64,000 nucleotides of DNA, taken from contig NZ_SMZJ02000001.1 in assembly GCF_004358095.2 (NCBI RefSeq), positions 496,001-560,000 on the forward strand, read 5' to 3'. Of the stretch, positions 1-9,088 are shown piece after piece. The notes beneath the pieces are model-generated. The model did no database searches. It was given only the letters and a program-made list of their open reading frames with translations, and had not been told where the DNA came from. The DNA is from Seonamhaeicola sediminis (GTDB lineage Bacteria; Bacteroidota; Bacteroidia; Flavobacteriales; Flavobacteriaceae). A program made the position numbers and the translations under genes. Numbering within the stretch: the stretch's first letter is position 1; every line of letters begins with the position of its first letter.

Positions 1-155
1 ATACTGCTAACAGGTTTGTTTTCAGCAATTTCTTTGGCCGATAAATGGTTGTGATAATCTAAAATAGGTAAATCTTTTGCATACTCGTGATAAAGGGTTT
101 TAGCTACCTCAGATTGTAACACAAAATTATCTGTGATAAAAGTTTTACTCTTCAT
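1..155 (-). CDS. uxaC: Glucuronate isomerase UxaC, first copy, N-terminal fragment cut by window edge
   Basis: Reading leftward from an ATG at 155, the frame stays open to the window edge for about 51 codons. It aligns well with the start of the complete UxaC at 51861-53255: both have an N-terminal NF(L/V)LQ segment, a LYH-YAK block and the family signature DYHNHLS, whose histidines bind the active-site metal in uronate isomerases. The enzyme interconverts D-glucuronate with D-fructuronate, and D-galacturonate with D-tagaturonate, in the cytoplasm. The start overlaps the end of the upstream SDR gene by 11 bases, so the two are probably translationally coupled. It is the fourth gene of an operon with mannonate oxidoreductase and uxuA, which suggests this copy serves glucuronate. 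The C-terminal part is outside the window. Confidence 0.85.
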   Translation of the reverse strand, partial: MKSKTFITDNFVLQSEVAKTLYHEYAKDLPILDYHNHLSAKEIAENKPVSS

Positions 156-939
156 TTGACGGTTTTCCTATGGTTGCTAAAATACCGCCATCTACATATA
201 AAACATGACCATTTACAAAATCACTAGCTTTAGAAGATAAAAAGATAGCTGCTCCAGATAAATCATTTGGATCACCCCACTTAGCTGCAGGAGTTCTGTT
301 AATGATAAATTCATTAAATGGATGCCCCTCCACTCTAATTGGCGCTGTTTGGGACGTTGCAAAATATCCTGGCCCTATACCATTAACTTGAATATTGTAC
401 TTTGCCCATTCTGTGGCCATATTTTGAGTTAACATTTTAAGCCCTCCTTTTGCTGCTGCATAAGCCCCTACACTATTACGACCAAGCTCACTCATCATTG
501 AGCAAATGTTAATTATTTTACCTTCCTTTCTGGCTATCATGCCTTTTACCACATGCTTTGAAACGATAAAAGGACTCACTAAATCAACATCAATAACCTG
601 CTTAAAATCAGATACTTCCATTTCAGCTAAAGGAGTTCTTTTAATAATACCTGCATTATTAATTAGTATGTCTATTTGCCCTACTTCCGCTTCAATTTTA
701 CCTATGGCTTCAACAACTGCAGCCTCATCAGTTACATTAAACTTATAACCAACAGCATCAATTCCTTCGGCTTTATAAGTTTTTAAGGCATTGTCTATTT
801 TTTCTTGTGAGGAATTACCGTTAACAATAATTTTAGCACCTGCAAGACCAAGACCTCTGGCCATAGCCATTCCCAATCCGTGAGTACTTCCTGTTACAAG
901 AGCATTCTTTCCTTTTACGTCAAATAATGATAAACTCAT
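145..939 (-). CDS. SDR oxidoreductase, KduD / gluconate-5-dehydrogenase-like
   Basis: A 264-residue classical short-chain dehydrogenase. The nucleotide-binding glycine motif TGSTHGLG is at residues 16-23, NNAG at 94-97, and the catalytic Ser147, Tyr160 and Lys164 are all present. The C-terminal VNGHVLYVDGG is typical of the family. Close family members include 2-deoxy-D-gluconate 3-dehydrogenase (KduD) and gluconate 5-dehydrogenase, which act on keto-deoxy-uronates or ketogluconates with NAD(P)H. It lies 12 bases after uxuA and overlaps uxaC, so a role in uronate or 2-keto-3-deoxygluconate metabolism is likely. The exact substrate cannot be read from the sequence. No signal peptide, so cytoplasmic. 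Confidence 0.8.
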   Translation of the reverse strand: MSLSLFDVKGKNALVTGSTHGLGMAMARGLGLAGAKIIVNGNSSQEKIDNALKTYKAEGIDAVGYKFNVTDEAAVVEAIGKIEAEVGQIDILINNAGIIKRTPLAEMEVSDFKQVIDVDLVSPFIVSKHVVKGMIARKEGKIINICSMMSELGRNSVGAYAAAKGGLKMLTQNMATEWAKYNIQVNGIGPGYFATSQTAPIRVEGHPFNEFIINRTPAAKWGDPNDLSGAAIFLSSKASDFVNGHVLYVDGGILATIGKPSNEE

Positions 940-951
940 ATTTTAATATTT

Positions 952-2127
952 TTATATACTATTTGTAATTCCGTATTCTAGACCTCTTAATTCTGCCAAA
1001 CCTCTCAACCTTCCAATTCCGGAATAACCTGGGTTTGTTTTTTTCTTTAAATCATCTAGCATTTGATGCCCATGATCTGGTCTTACTGGTATTGCATAGT
1101 CTTTCATGCCAGCAGCTTTCCTTCTTCTTTCTTCTAATACGACTGCCTTTACTACAGCATACATATCTACATCGCCATCTAAATGATCTGCTTCATAAAA
1201 ATTTCCTTCTGCATCACGTCTTGTACTTCTCAAATGTAAGAAATGTGCGCGATCTGCAAATCTTTCAAAAATTTGTACCAAATTATTATCTGCTCTTACA
1301 CCTAAAGAACCTGTACAGAATGTAATGCCGTTTGCTCTATCAGGAACATTGTCAAATAAATAAGCGTAATCTGACTCTGTACTTACTACTCTAGGCAAAC
1401 CTAAAATTGGATAAGGTGGATCATCTGGGTGAATGCACATTAATACGTTATTTTGAGATGCCACAGGTATAATTTCCTTTAAAAACGCTACCAAGTTATC
1501 TCTTAATTTTTGAGCATCTATATCTTTGTAAGTATCTAATATGTTTTGAAATTGCTCTAAAGTATATCCTTCTTCAGCCCCTGGTAAACCAGCAATGATA
1601 TTATTTACTAACTTAGTTTTTTCATCTTCAGACAACCCTTGTACATAAGTTTTAGCTGCTTGCTTTTGCTCATCAGTGTAAGCATCTTCAGCACCTGGCC
1701 TTTTTAATAAATACAATTCGAAAGCTGCAAAAGCAGTAACATCAAAACGCAATGCCTCAGATCCATCGGCTACTTTGAACGCCAGATCTGTTCTAGTCCA
1801 ATCAAGCACTGGCATAAAGTTATAACACACAATATTGACACCACACGTTGCTAAGTTTTCTATACTCTTCTTGTAGGTTTCTATGTAAGCTTTAAAATTT
1901 CCAGATCGAGTTTTTATATTTTCATGAACCGGAATACTTTCCACTACACTCCAGGTTAAACCCTCATTTTCTATAATAGCTTTACGCTTTTGAATTTCAT
2001 CTACTGTCCATACTTCTCCATTTGGAATATGATGCAATGCAGACACCACACCTGTTGCGCCTGCTTGTTTTACATCTAATAAAGTTACTGGGTCATTAGG
2101 CCCGTACCATCTCCATGTTTGCTCCAT
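952..2127 (-). CDS. uxuA: D-mannonate dehydratase UxuA
   Basis: A 391-residue protein of the UxuA family, which has a TIM-barrel fold related to xylose isomerase. It removes water from D-mannonate to give 2-keto-3-deoxy-D-gluconate. Visible signatures are the N-terminal [10 protein letters not shown], the metal-site segment [16 protein letters not shown], the DGDVDMY block and the C-terminal RPDHGHQML. Length matches E. coli UxuA (about 394). It is sandwiched between an SDR mannonate oxidoreductase (19-base gap) and a KduD-like SDR (12-base gap), followed by uxaC: a complete glucuronate-to-KDG route on one transcript. A second, shorter paralogue is at 9089-10174 in a different operon. Confidence 0.93.
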   Translation of the reverse strand: MEQTWRWYGPNDPVTLLDVKQAGATGVVSALHHIPNGEVWTVDEIQKRKAIIENEGLTWSVVESIPVHENIKTRSGNFKAYIETYKKSIENLATCGVNIVCYNFMPVLDWTRTDLAFKVADGSEALRFDVTAFAAFELYLLKRPGAEDAYTDEQKQAAKTYVQGLSEDEKTKLVNNIIAGLPGAEEGYTLEQFQNILDTYKDIDAQKLRDNLVAFLKEIIPVASQNNVLMCIHPDDPPYPILGLPRVVSTESDYAYLFDNVPDRANGITFCTGSLGVRADNNLVQIFERFADRAHFLHLRSTRRDAEGNFYEADHLDGDVDMYAVVKAVVLEERRRKAAGMKDYAIPVRPDHGHQMLDDLKKKTNPGYSGIGRLRGLAELRGLEYGITNSI

Positions 2128-2146
2128 CTTAAATATCTTTTAATTT

Positions 2147-2974
2147 TTAAACACCACTGTAAGCACTGAATCCACCATCTATTGGCACAACTACACCCGT
2201 AACAAATGAGGACCCTTCTCCGCATAACCAAAGCGTAGTACCAATTAAATCTTCTGGCTCACCAAATTTACCCATTGGTGTTTGATCAATTATTTGATTT
2301 CCTCTAGGGGTTAAGCTTCCATCGCTGTTAGTTAGTAAAGTTCTATTTTGTTCAGTTAAAAAGAAACCTGGAGCTAATGCATTCACACGTATATTAACCT
2401 TTGAAAAATGAACTGCTAACCATTGGGTAAAGTTTGAAACCGCAGCTTTTGCACCACTGTAAGCTGGTATTTTTGTTAAAGGTGTAAAAGCATTCATTGA
2501 AGAAACATTTAAAATACTACAACCTTCTCTACCAACCATGTCTTGTGCAAAAATCTGTGTTGGCAGAAGTGTACCAATAAAGTTTAAATTAAAAACAAAC
2601 TGAATACCTTGAGGGTCTAAATCAAAAAAAGTTTTGAATCCTTCTTCTTTTCTCACTAAATCTTCTAACTGTAAAAAAGGGTTACTTGTAGTTCCTAACG
2701 GGTGATTTCCTCCTGCCCCATTTACAAGAATATCACATTTACCAAAAGCATTATTAACTTCTTCTTTAGCCTGAACTAAAGAATCTTTTTCTAGCACATT
2801 GGCTTTAACTCCAATAGCACTACCGCCATTTTCATTAATCTTATCTGCAACAGCTATAGCTGCCTCTTTGTTTAAATCTAACAGAGCTATATTATGTCCT
2901 TCTTTGGCTAAAGCTTCTGCCATGGTACTACACAAAACGCCTCCCGCTCCTGTAATTACAATTGTTTTTTTCAT
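2147..2974 (-). CDS. SDR-type D-mannonate oxidoreductase (fructuronate reductase)
   Basis: A 275-residue short-chain dehydrogenase with TGAGGVLCSTM near residue 8, the NGAGGNHP motif in place of the usual NNAG, and the catalytic YSGAK. The NGAGGNHP segment and the long insertion that follows are typical of SDRs found with uxuA in Bacteroidota and Firmicutes, where they replace the unrelated E. coli UxuB and reduce D-fructuronate to D-mannonate. It is the first gene of the leftward uronate operon and uxuA follows after 19 bases, which supports this role. The assignment rests on family resemblance and neighbours. A related sugar-acid substrate cannot be excluded. Confidence 0.78.
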   Translation of the reverse strand: MKKTIVITGAGGVLCSTMAEALAKEGHNIALLDLNKEAAIAVADKINENGGSAIGVKANVLEKDSLVQAKEEVNNAFGKCDILVNGAGGNHPLGTTSNPFLQLEDLVRKEEGFKTFFDLDPQGIQFVFNLNFIGTLLPTQIFAQDMVGREGCSILNVSSMNAFTPLTKIPAYSGAKAAVSNFTQWLAVHFSKVNIRVNALAPGFFLTEQNRTLLTNSDGSLTPRGNQIIDQTPMGKFGEPEDLIGTTLWLCGEGSSFVTGVVVPIDGGFSAYSGV

Positions 2975-3443
2975 TAATTAAGTTTATTTAATTCTCCTTG
3001 TAGTTTTTTAAGGTTATTTTTAGTTGTATTAGCTGGTTTGATTTCTAAAAAATAATTTAGTTTATTGGTTTATAGTGAATAGTACAAAACAATGATATTA
3101 GTTTCAAATAACCAAAATACACCATAAACATTGAACTTTTATCACCCCTAAAATGTATTTTGAGACCACCAATAAATTTTGTCAAATAATCAAAATAGTG
3201 GGCAAAAATTTATATGTATGCATTTATAAAATGAAACCTTAACAAAACTAGAAAATTAACGACTTAAAAGTGTCCTGCTCTGTCCTGTAGGAAATGTCAA
3301 AAAATATTTATAATAAGCCTAATAAAAAGACAAAATAAAGATTAATAAAACTCAGCACCTTTATTACTATTTAATTGACCAGAAAAGAATTTGAGTAAAG
3401 CTTATGTTTTAAACCATCAAAAAAAAATAACTTTATAAATATG
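2975..3443. other. 469-base intergenic region upstream of the uronate operon
   Basis: Very AT-rich, with no convincing open frame. It must hold the promoter of the leftward uronate operon and the end of the long mannan operon. I found no clean TAnnTTTG box in the direction of the uronate genes and no strong stem-loop after the MlrC-like gene. There is only a run of nine A on the plus strand at about 3419-3427, which reads as T on the transcribed strand. The one structured element is the direct repeat listed separately at 3271-3287. Confidence 0.6.
3271..3287. promoter_or_regulatory. Direct repeat TGTCCTG, 10-base period, possible regulator site
   Basis: TGTCCTG occurs at 3271-3277 and again at 3281-3287, one helical turn apart, in otherwise AT-rich DNA about 300 bases upstream of the uronate operon start. 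Its GC content stands out from its surroundings. Two same-face half-sites suit binding by a dimeric or tandem regulator. No regulator for it is visible in the window. Confidence 0.3.
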
Positions 3444-5015
3444 CTATTTTAAACCTGCTGAAGAAATCCAACGCACACTCAAATCGGGGGTTTCCATATC
3501 CTTATCTAAGGGAAACATAGGGCGTTTAATGCGTTTATATGGTAAACGCTCTAAGTCTTGATCTACTCCTCCGGGAGTTAATGCCATCACCCAATCGCCT
3601 CGCATATTGTACAACTCTGGAACTAAATAACCTATTTTAACAACAACAATATCTGTTTCTCTAGGATTTAAATTCAATGCAGTAAAATCCTTCTCATAAT
3701 GATACGGCTTGCGCTTCTTAGTAACAATCACAAAAATGTTTCCTGATTGAACTACTACCTCAACCTCGGCATTTTTATCACCTTTCTTTATGGCCCTTAC
3801 AGTACCTTCCAATAATACTGGTGCTGCAAAGCGATTATCAACCTCTGCTCCAACATAGGCCTTTACTTTTCCTCCAACACCAACTTTTAAAGCGTCTTCA
3901 ATTAATTTTGGACCAGGAATGGATGCATATATTAACGATTTACCGCCTTCTTTACTAAACTCATTTACTTTTAATAGTTCGTTCAATGTCCAAGTTACAT
4001 CTCCTGCTCCACCTGCGGTTGGATTATCTCCCATGTCACTAAGCATAAATGGTTTTTTATCACTATTAATTGCTTGTTTCAAGGCTTCTTTAAAAGGCAA
4101 TGTAGGGGCAACAAACTCAAATTCTTTTCTTACATCCCAAAAACTTTGTGCCAACATTTCTGCAGATGTTTTAACTTGTTCTTTATCATCTCCTGTAACC
4201 ATAACCACAGCATGGTTCCTTGGTTCATCAGCCCAAGCATACCCAACCCAAATGGCAGCATCTATAACACCTTTCTTTTCTACCTCCGGAGCTACTTTAG
4301 CATACAAACTTTTACCAGGTTCAATACGTGTACTAGTTTTTTCCCCTGGCAGTAAGATAGGTACGGGAATCCATGCTTTATATTTTGGTTTGCCTTTACC
4401 AGACTTTAATCGTTTTATTAGATTGACTAACGCACGCTCTTTAGATTCCATGGCATCTTCATGGGGTGCCAATCGATAACAAGTAATCAAATCCGTTTCT
4501 CTAGCCAAAGTTTCAGACACATTCCCATGCAAATCCATACAAGTAGAAATAACACAATCATACCCCACAATGCCTCTAATTTGTTTTATCATATCACCTT
4601 CGGGATCATCCAACCCTTCTACACTCATGGCGCCATGTATATCGAAAAACAATCCGTCGTATGGTAGATTTTTACGTAAAGTGTCTAAAGTTTTTTTCAT
4701 CAAAGCATCATAGGCTTCTTTTGTAACAATACCTCCTGGTATTGCATGCCCTTTCACCGCTGGAAAATAATGAGCCTGTTGTCTTAATGTATCTTTTGGA
4801 TCTCTTAAAAAAGGAAAATATTGAAACACATCTTCACCATAATACGCATGAAATGCCTCTTCTGTAGTTTTAGCTGGTGAAAAGGTACTTGACTCTATCG
4901 CTAAACCAGTAATAGCAATTCTAGGAAGCTCACGATCCTTTTTAGTATTGTTCTTACAGTTAATTAATGTAATAAAAATATACCCTAAAACTACTAGATT
5001 TCTAAATGTTGTCAT
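3444..5015 (-). CDS. M81-family (MlrC-like) metallohydrolase lipoprotein
   Basis: A 523-residue protein with a lipoprotein signal ending at Cys20 (TLINC), so it is probably membrane anchored outside the cytoplasm. The rest matches the M81/MlrC family named for the microcystin-degrading MlrC: AIESSTFSP near the N-terminus, then FFDIHGAM and CMDLHGNVS, which supply the Asp and His ligands of the zinc site, and a C-terminal MlrC domain with DMGDNPTAGGAGD. Many M81 proteins have no known link to microcystin and their substrate is unknown. It is the last gene of the 14-gene mannan operon, 10 bases after cutC. A role in cleaving an amide, perhaps a glycopeptide left after glycan removal, is only a guess. 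Confidence 0.8.
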   Translation of the reverse strand: MTTFRNLVVLGYIFITLINCKNNTKKDRELPRIAITGLAIESSTFSPAKTTEEAFHAYYGEDVFQYFPFLRDPKDTLRQQAHYFPAVKGHAIPGGIVTKEAYDALMKKTLDTLRKNLPYDGLFFDIHGAMSVEGLDDPEGDMIKQIRGIVGYDCVISTCMDLHGNVSETLARETDLITCYRLAPHEDAMESKERALVNLIKRLKSGKGKPKYKAWIPVPILLPGEKTSTRIEPGKSLYAKVAPEVEKKGVIDAAIWVGYAWADEPRNHAVVMVTGDDKEQVKTSAEMLAQSFWDVRKEFEFVAPTLPFKEALKQAINSDKKPFMLSDMGDNPTAGGAGDVTWTLNELLKVNEFSKEGGKSLIYASIPGPKLIEDALKVGVGGKVKAYVGAEVDNRFAAPVLLEGTVRAIKKGDKNAEVEVVVQSGNIFVIVTKKRKPYHYEKDFTALNLNPRETDIVVVKIGYLVPELYNMRGDWVMALTPGGVDQDLERLPYKRIKRPMFPLDKDMETPDLSVRWISSAGLK

Positions 5016-5025
5016 GTTTATCTTT

Positions 5026-5658
5026 TTACAATTTACCTACTATTAACTTACCATGATATGCTTTGGCATTAAAAAAATTATGAGCACTTTCCAAATTAAG
5101 TTGAGTAATTTTTCCGCAAGGCATAATCACAAGGTTATCACCAGCCTTTTTCATCATGCGCCTAATTAATTCCTGTCCTTCCTGCCATGTTTGTCCTTTG
5201 CCTGAGGTTAATATCGTATCTATGCCTTCAATTTTAATCAATTCCTTAATTGTTTCAACGGGATTATCTAGAGCATCAATGGCTTTATGTATTGTTACTT
5301 TCATTGGTTTGGCAAGTTCTACAAGCACTTCTGTTCTTGGTAAATCCATGACGTTATCGCTTTTGTTAATTCCTATTACAACTCCCTCAACACCTATTAA
5401 CTTACACAAGGCTATTGATAATCTCATCTTTTCAAATTCGTCGTCAGAATACTCAAAATCACCCGCTCTGGGTCTTATTATTACCCTTACAGGAATGTTA
5501 CAGCTCGCCTTAACTTCTTTTATCGTTTCAAAATCTGGTGTTAAACCATCTAAATCCAAACGCGCACAAAGTTCAATTCTATCCGCACCTTGTTTTTCAG
5601 CATGTAGTGCTTGTTGTAACCCCTCTACACAGGCTTCTTTTATGTATGTATTTTCCAT
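5026..5658 (-). CDS. cutC: CutC family protein
   Basis: A 210-residue TIM-barrel protein of the CutC family. It shows GADRIELC near residue 25, the conserved IRPRAGDF segment, TIHKAID and TILTSGKGQTW. E. coli CutC is about 35 residues longer, so this is a compact version, but all conserved blocks are present. CutC was first linked to copper tolerance, and later work casts doubt on a direct role. The true reaction is unknown. CutC genes often sit beside glycosidases in Bacteroidota. Here it lies between GH85 and the M81 lipoprotein with gaps of about 10 bases, which fits a role in sugar metabolism better than metal handling. No signal peptide. Confidence 0.85.
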   Translation of the reverse strand: MENTYIKEACVEGLQQALHAEKQGADRIELCARLDLDGLTPDFETIKEVKASCNIPVRVIIRPRAGDFEYSDDEFEKMRLSIALCKLIGVEGVVIGINKSDNVMDLPRTEVLVELAKPMKVTIHKAIDALDNPVETIKELIKIEGIDTILTSGKGQTWQEGQELIRRMMKKAGDNLVIMPCGKITQLNLESAHNFFNAKAYHGKLIVGKL

Positions 5659-5669
5659 AGTAACGGCAT

Positions 5670-7610
5670 CTATTTCATTAGCAGTCTTTTATTGGAAGGT
5701 TTACTTTTAGAGCCATCTTTAGCTATTGCAACCACTTGAATTTTGATTGTAGTTTTATTTTTATCTATTTTGAAAGGTGCCACGTAGTAATCTGTACTTC
5801 TAGTCTTTCCTAACCATATTTTGTTAGTCCCTTTTATTTGATAAATATTATGAAATTCGGCTAATTCATCTCCTTGAATATTTATATAAAGTTCTAAACT
5901 ATCATCTTTTTTAAATGGCGTGACACTTATTTTTGACTTCTTGATAGAGCTTTTGGATTTCTTTTTAATTGCCAATAAACCTAAATATATCCTTTCGCCT
6001 TTTTTTCCAGAGAATTCAGTTGCAATTTTCACAATCTTTTGTCCTTTTAAGTGCGATAAATCAAAACTGCTTGTAGTCCATGATTCGTTTATTTCAGGTT
6101 TAAAATTATACTTAAGACCATTATTTAGGTAAAGTACAAATTGTATATTACCATCACCTTTATGAACAACTTGTAACGCCTCTTTTCCAGACAGTTGCAA
6201 CGCTGTTTTATAAAGTGGAATTTTTGAATGCTCTGTGTTTTTTAAAGCTTCAATTTTGACTGACGAAGCGCCTGTATAGCTCTCAGTAAAATCAAAACTG
6301 GCTTTAACCACTGTAGTATCTACCTGCCATTGCCATGAGGGTAAAATATCCTGAATACTAAGGTTATGCCATTCTTTATTAGACAAACGCACACCTGCTT
6401 CATTATAAAAGCGCCCTAAACCATAATTAAAATGAGTAATAAAAGGGAGCTTTTTAATTACGGAACGGGCAGGAATATATTTAGAAAAACCTTTCCATTC
6501 TTTAGATTGCCATGCAGGAACTTCTTCTTCTAAAATAGTTCCATTCCAAAACTTTTGTTCTTCTTCGTAAACCGATTCCGGTTGTTTGTTTTTGGCTATA
6601 TTAAATGTAGAGTTGGGCCAATATAATCCTATAGAGGTTGTATAAGGCTTTCCATTTTTATATAAGCCTTTCCAATTGGTTGGTGTTTTATAACTTTTAG
6701 CCTGAACATCTATACCAGAGTAGAGCTCCCATGGACTTCTACCTAATGCTTTTGCTCGTTTATGAGAATCTTCCAATTGTGTTTCGCTCCAGCCAAAATC
6801 AATAAACATAATGTCTGTTAGTTTTTTATCTTTGTTCTGAAAATAGATACTATTGTGATGATTAAGTTCATCTTGCCAAATGACGCGTCCGTCTTCAATC
6901 ATAGCATCGTACCACATAATTTTAAATTTTCCGTTGGATTTTTCTTGATAATACTTTAAGAACTTCTGCATTAAATGGGCTTCTTCTTTCCTCATACCGT
7001 GGGTTTCTTGGTTAATAAACCACCCTTCAAAACCATAAAGTTTGGCCACTTCAATTAGTTTATCGGCTACTGGAAAATTTCCAGTGTCATCTTGTTGTAA
7101 AAATTCTAGAACCCATTCCTCTTTACCGCCATATACGTTAGGCGGAAAGAACACGGTTCCTAAAATTTCAACGCCATTTAGGTGTGCAGATTCTATCCAA
7201 AAAGCAGTTGGAGTAACAACAAGACCTTCGCCCGCAGAACCTCCCCATTGCACCAAATAATCGATGTACTGCCAATACGGAAAGGCATACTGCTCAACCG
7301 TTTGAAACCCTTGGGAAGGATGATAATTCGTAGTATGCGGTGCAATTAATGATACCACTGATGGTTTGGTACTTAATTCTGGATTTACCTGTGTAGTACT
7401 ATCAATAAATCGCACTTGTAGCGGTAGATAACTTTTATTGAATTTAACGTTGTTATCTTCATTGGGATTCCACTCCAAGAGTTCATCGATAAACCAGTAC
7501 GACGAAAAAGGTTGGTATTTTCCAAAGTCGTTCTGAGCAACGGCATATTGACAAACGAAAATTAGTATTAGAATTTGAAAATAATTTTTAAACTGTTGCA
7601 TACATCCCAT
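5670..7610 (-). CDS. GH85 endo-beta-N-acetylglucosaminidase (ENGase)
   Basis: A 646-residue exported enzyme with a signal peptide of about 25 residues (cleavage near VAQ). The GH85 catalytic region is clear: APHTTNYHP near residue 90, then GFEGWFINQE, where Asn200 and Glu202 occupy the positions of the assisting Asn and the catalytic Glu of GH85 enzymes. The family uses substrate-assisted catalysis to cut the chitobiose core of high-mannose N-glycans, releasing the oligosaccharide and leaving one GlcNAc on the protein. The C-terminal half, from about residue 430, looks like beta-sandwich accessory domains. An ATG three codons in is an alternative start. It sits between GH76 and cutC in the LacI-controlled operon. 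It indicates that mannoproteins are among the substrates. Confidence 0.9.
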   Translation of the reverse strand: MGCMQQFKNYFQILILIFVCQYAVAQNDFGKYQPFSSYWFIDELLEWNPNEDNNVKFNKSYLPLQVRFIDSTTQVNPELSTKPSVVSLIAPHTTNYHPSQGFQTVEQYAFPYWQYIDYLVQWGGSAGEGLVVTPTAFWIESAHLNGVEILGTVFFPPNVYGGKEEWVLEFLQQDDTGNFPVADKLIEVAKLYGFEGWFINQETHGMRKEEAHLMQKFLKYYQEKSNGKFKIMWYDAMIEDGRVIWQDELNHHNSIYFQNKDKKLTDIMFIDFGWSETQLEDSHKRAKALGRSPWELYSGIDVQAKSYKTPTNWKGLYKNGKPYTTSIGLYWPNSTFNIAKNKQPESVYEEEQKFWNGTILEEEVPAWQSKEWKGFSKYIPARSVIKKLPFITHFNYGLGRFYNEAGVRLSNKEWHNLSIQDILPSWQWQVDTTVVKASFDFTESYTGASSVKIEALKNTEHSKIPLYKTALQLSGKEALQVVHKGDGNIQFVLYLNNGLKYNFKPEINESWTTSSFDLSHLKGQKIVKIATEFSGKKGERIYLGLLAIKKKSKSSIKKSKISVTPFKKDDSLELYINIQGDELAEFHNIYQIKGTNKIWLGKTRSTDYYVAPFKIDKNKTTIKIQVVAIAKDGSKSKPSNKRLLMK

Positions 7611-7628
7611 ACTTTTATTGGCTATAAA

Positions 7629-9032
7629 TTAGTTTTCATTTAAACTTCGGATAGTTGCCCCTAAAACATCTAAACCTATGGATTGACACACACCGAATTT
7701 GTTCTTTTCTTTCATCTTATCCAAATTCCATTCATATACATCATCTGCCAATCCCCAAAGTTGTCGAAATTGTTCAATATATAATTTATCATTCTCAGCG
7801 GTTGTAAACTCTGGTTTAAATTGGTTGGTTGCAATGTCTCTTGTATTCCAAATGGCTTCAAATGTCTTTGAAATATTGTCCGTCATATCAATATTCAAGT
7901 GTTTTTTAATCTCATCTTGCACTAAATAGCGTACCATAATGCCTCTTCCAGCGAGATAGTCTCTACCATGTTCAGGTCCGAAACTGGAATAACAAGGAGC
8001 TTCTCTTATAATACCGTCTGAATTTGCAATTAATCCATTTTGAATGCCTTTAGCTAGTTTTTTTATTAAGTTATTGATTTTTGATTTGAATGTACCGGTA
8101 TCAAAATCAGGATAAATATTTGTCCTTTTTAAATAATCATCTAAGTCATCGGCTATAGCCAATATATCTATTAAGGAAGCCACCAGCATACCTTGGTCTC
8201 CAGACCATATCCAGCCCTCTGCCCATGGTGGATGAATTTTTTCAATATAAGTTGAGCCCTCAACAAAGGCCATGGGTCGCTCTTGAACCAAAACACCTTC
8301 TGTGGTTAATTTCTTGAGATACTCGTAATCCTTTAAATTAGACCACTCATCAAACCACAACCACTGCCTGTAAGCCATATCTAAGTACTTATCTCCATTG
8401 GCAATATCTTCTTCCGAAAGACAACGATAAATACGAGACGAAAGTAAAAAGAGCAACACATTGGTTACGGTATTCTTTACGCCTTTACTTTCTCCGTTGG
8501 CATCTCCATTTCTGCATCCATGCAAAACAGGGAAGCCTTCATCGGAATTATCGTAGGCTGTTTTTTTCTTGTATTCCCAACATAAATCAGTTGATAATTT
8601 TAAATACGCATTCGCTAATTCTATATTTCCAATTTTAAGCAAATGTTTTCTGGCATTTAAGGCCATGAGTCCCCACCATCCAAAATCATCGGCCCATAAC
8701 TTGCCAGGGTCATAGCTATGGAAAAACTCTAAATTTTCCTTTAGCATTTTCTCAACTTCTTTCTGGATTTCAATAACGTCACTATCGTCTGGCCACTGAT
8801 TTTGCAATGCATCAACAAAAACCAAACAAGCATCGAAAGTATTACCACGTTTCCAGAAATCCTTAAAGTTCCAAACTTCTGTAAATCGCCAAAAAGACAA
8901 CAAAGCTTGTTTTTTTAATAAACTTTTTAATGGCACCTCTGGCTTACAGTTGGACAAAGTCATCAATGGAGGTAAGCTAAATAAAGAAGCTCCAAACAAA
9001 CTTGTATTTCTAACAAATGTTCTTCTTTTCAT
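7629..9032 (-). CDS. GH76-like endo-alpha-1,6-mannanase, lipoprotein/Tat-type signal
   Basis: A 467-residue protein. The N-terminus has a twin-arginine-like KRRTFVRN followed by a lipobox ending at Cys29 (TLSNC). The family feature is the paired aspartate in WADDFGWWGLMAL (Asp115-Asp116), which matches the catalytic DD of GH76 alpha-1,6-mannanases, with the supporting KNTVTNVLLFLLSSRIYR block further on. GH76 enzymes cut the alpha-1,6-mannan backbone of fungal cell wall mannan. The protein is longer and more divergent than typical GH76, so the alpha/alpha-barrel assignment is firm but the exact linkage is less so. It is followed by GH85 after 18 bases. Confidence 0.75.
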   Translation of the reverse strand: MKRRTFVRNTSLFGASLFSLPPLMTLSNCKPEVPLKSLLKKQALLSFWRFTEVWNFKDFWKRGNTFDACLVFVDALQNQWPDDSDVIEIQKEVEKMLKENLEFFHSYDPGKLWADDFGWWGLMALNARKHLLKIGNIELANAYLKLSTDLCWEYKKKTAYDNSDEGFPVLHGCRNGDANGESKGVKNTVTNVLLFLLSSRIYRCLSEEDIANGDKYLDMAYRQWLWFDEWSNLKDYEYLKKLTTEGVLVQERPMAFVEGSTYIEKIHPPWAEGWIWSGDQGMLVASLIDILAIADDLDDYLKRTNIYPDFDTGTFKSKINNLIKKLAKGIQNGLIANSDGIIREAPCYSSFGPEHGRDYLAGRGIMVRYLVQDEIKKHLNIDMTDNISKTFEAIWNTRDIATNQFKPEFTTAENDKLYIEQFRQLWGLADDVYEWNLDKMKEKNKFGVCQSIGLDVLGATIRSLNEN

Positions 9033-9088
9033 AACATTGAAAATTTCTGTTTCTTCTTACAAACCACCTCGTGCTTGAGTATTTTAAA

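Noticed and set aside
3919-4479. Plus-strand 186-codon frame opposite the MlrC-like gene
   Set aside because: It is the antisense shadow of a gene with clear family motifs; Ser/Phe-rich translation is typical of such shadows.
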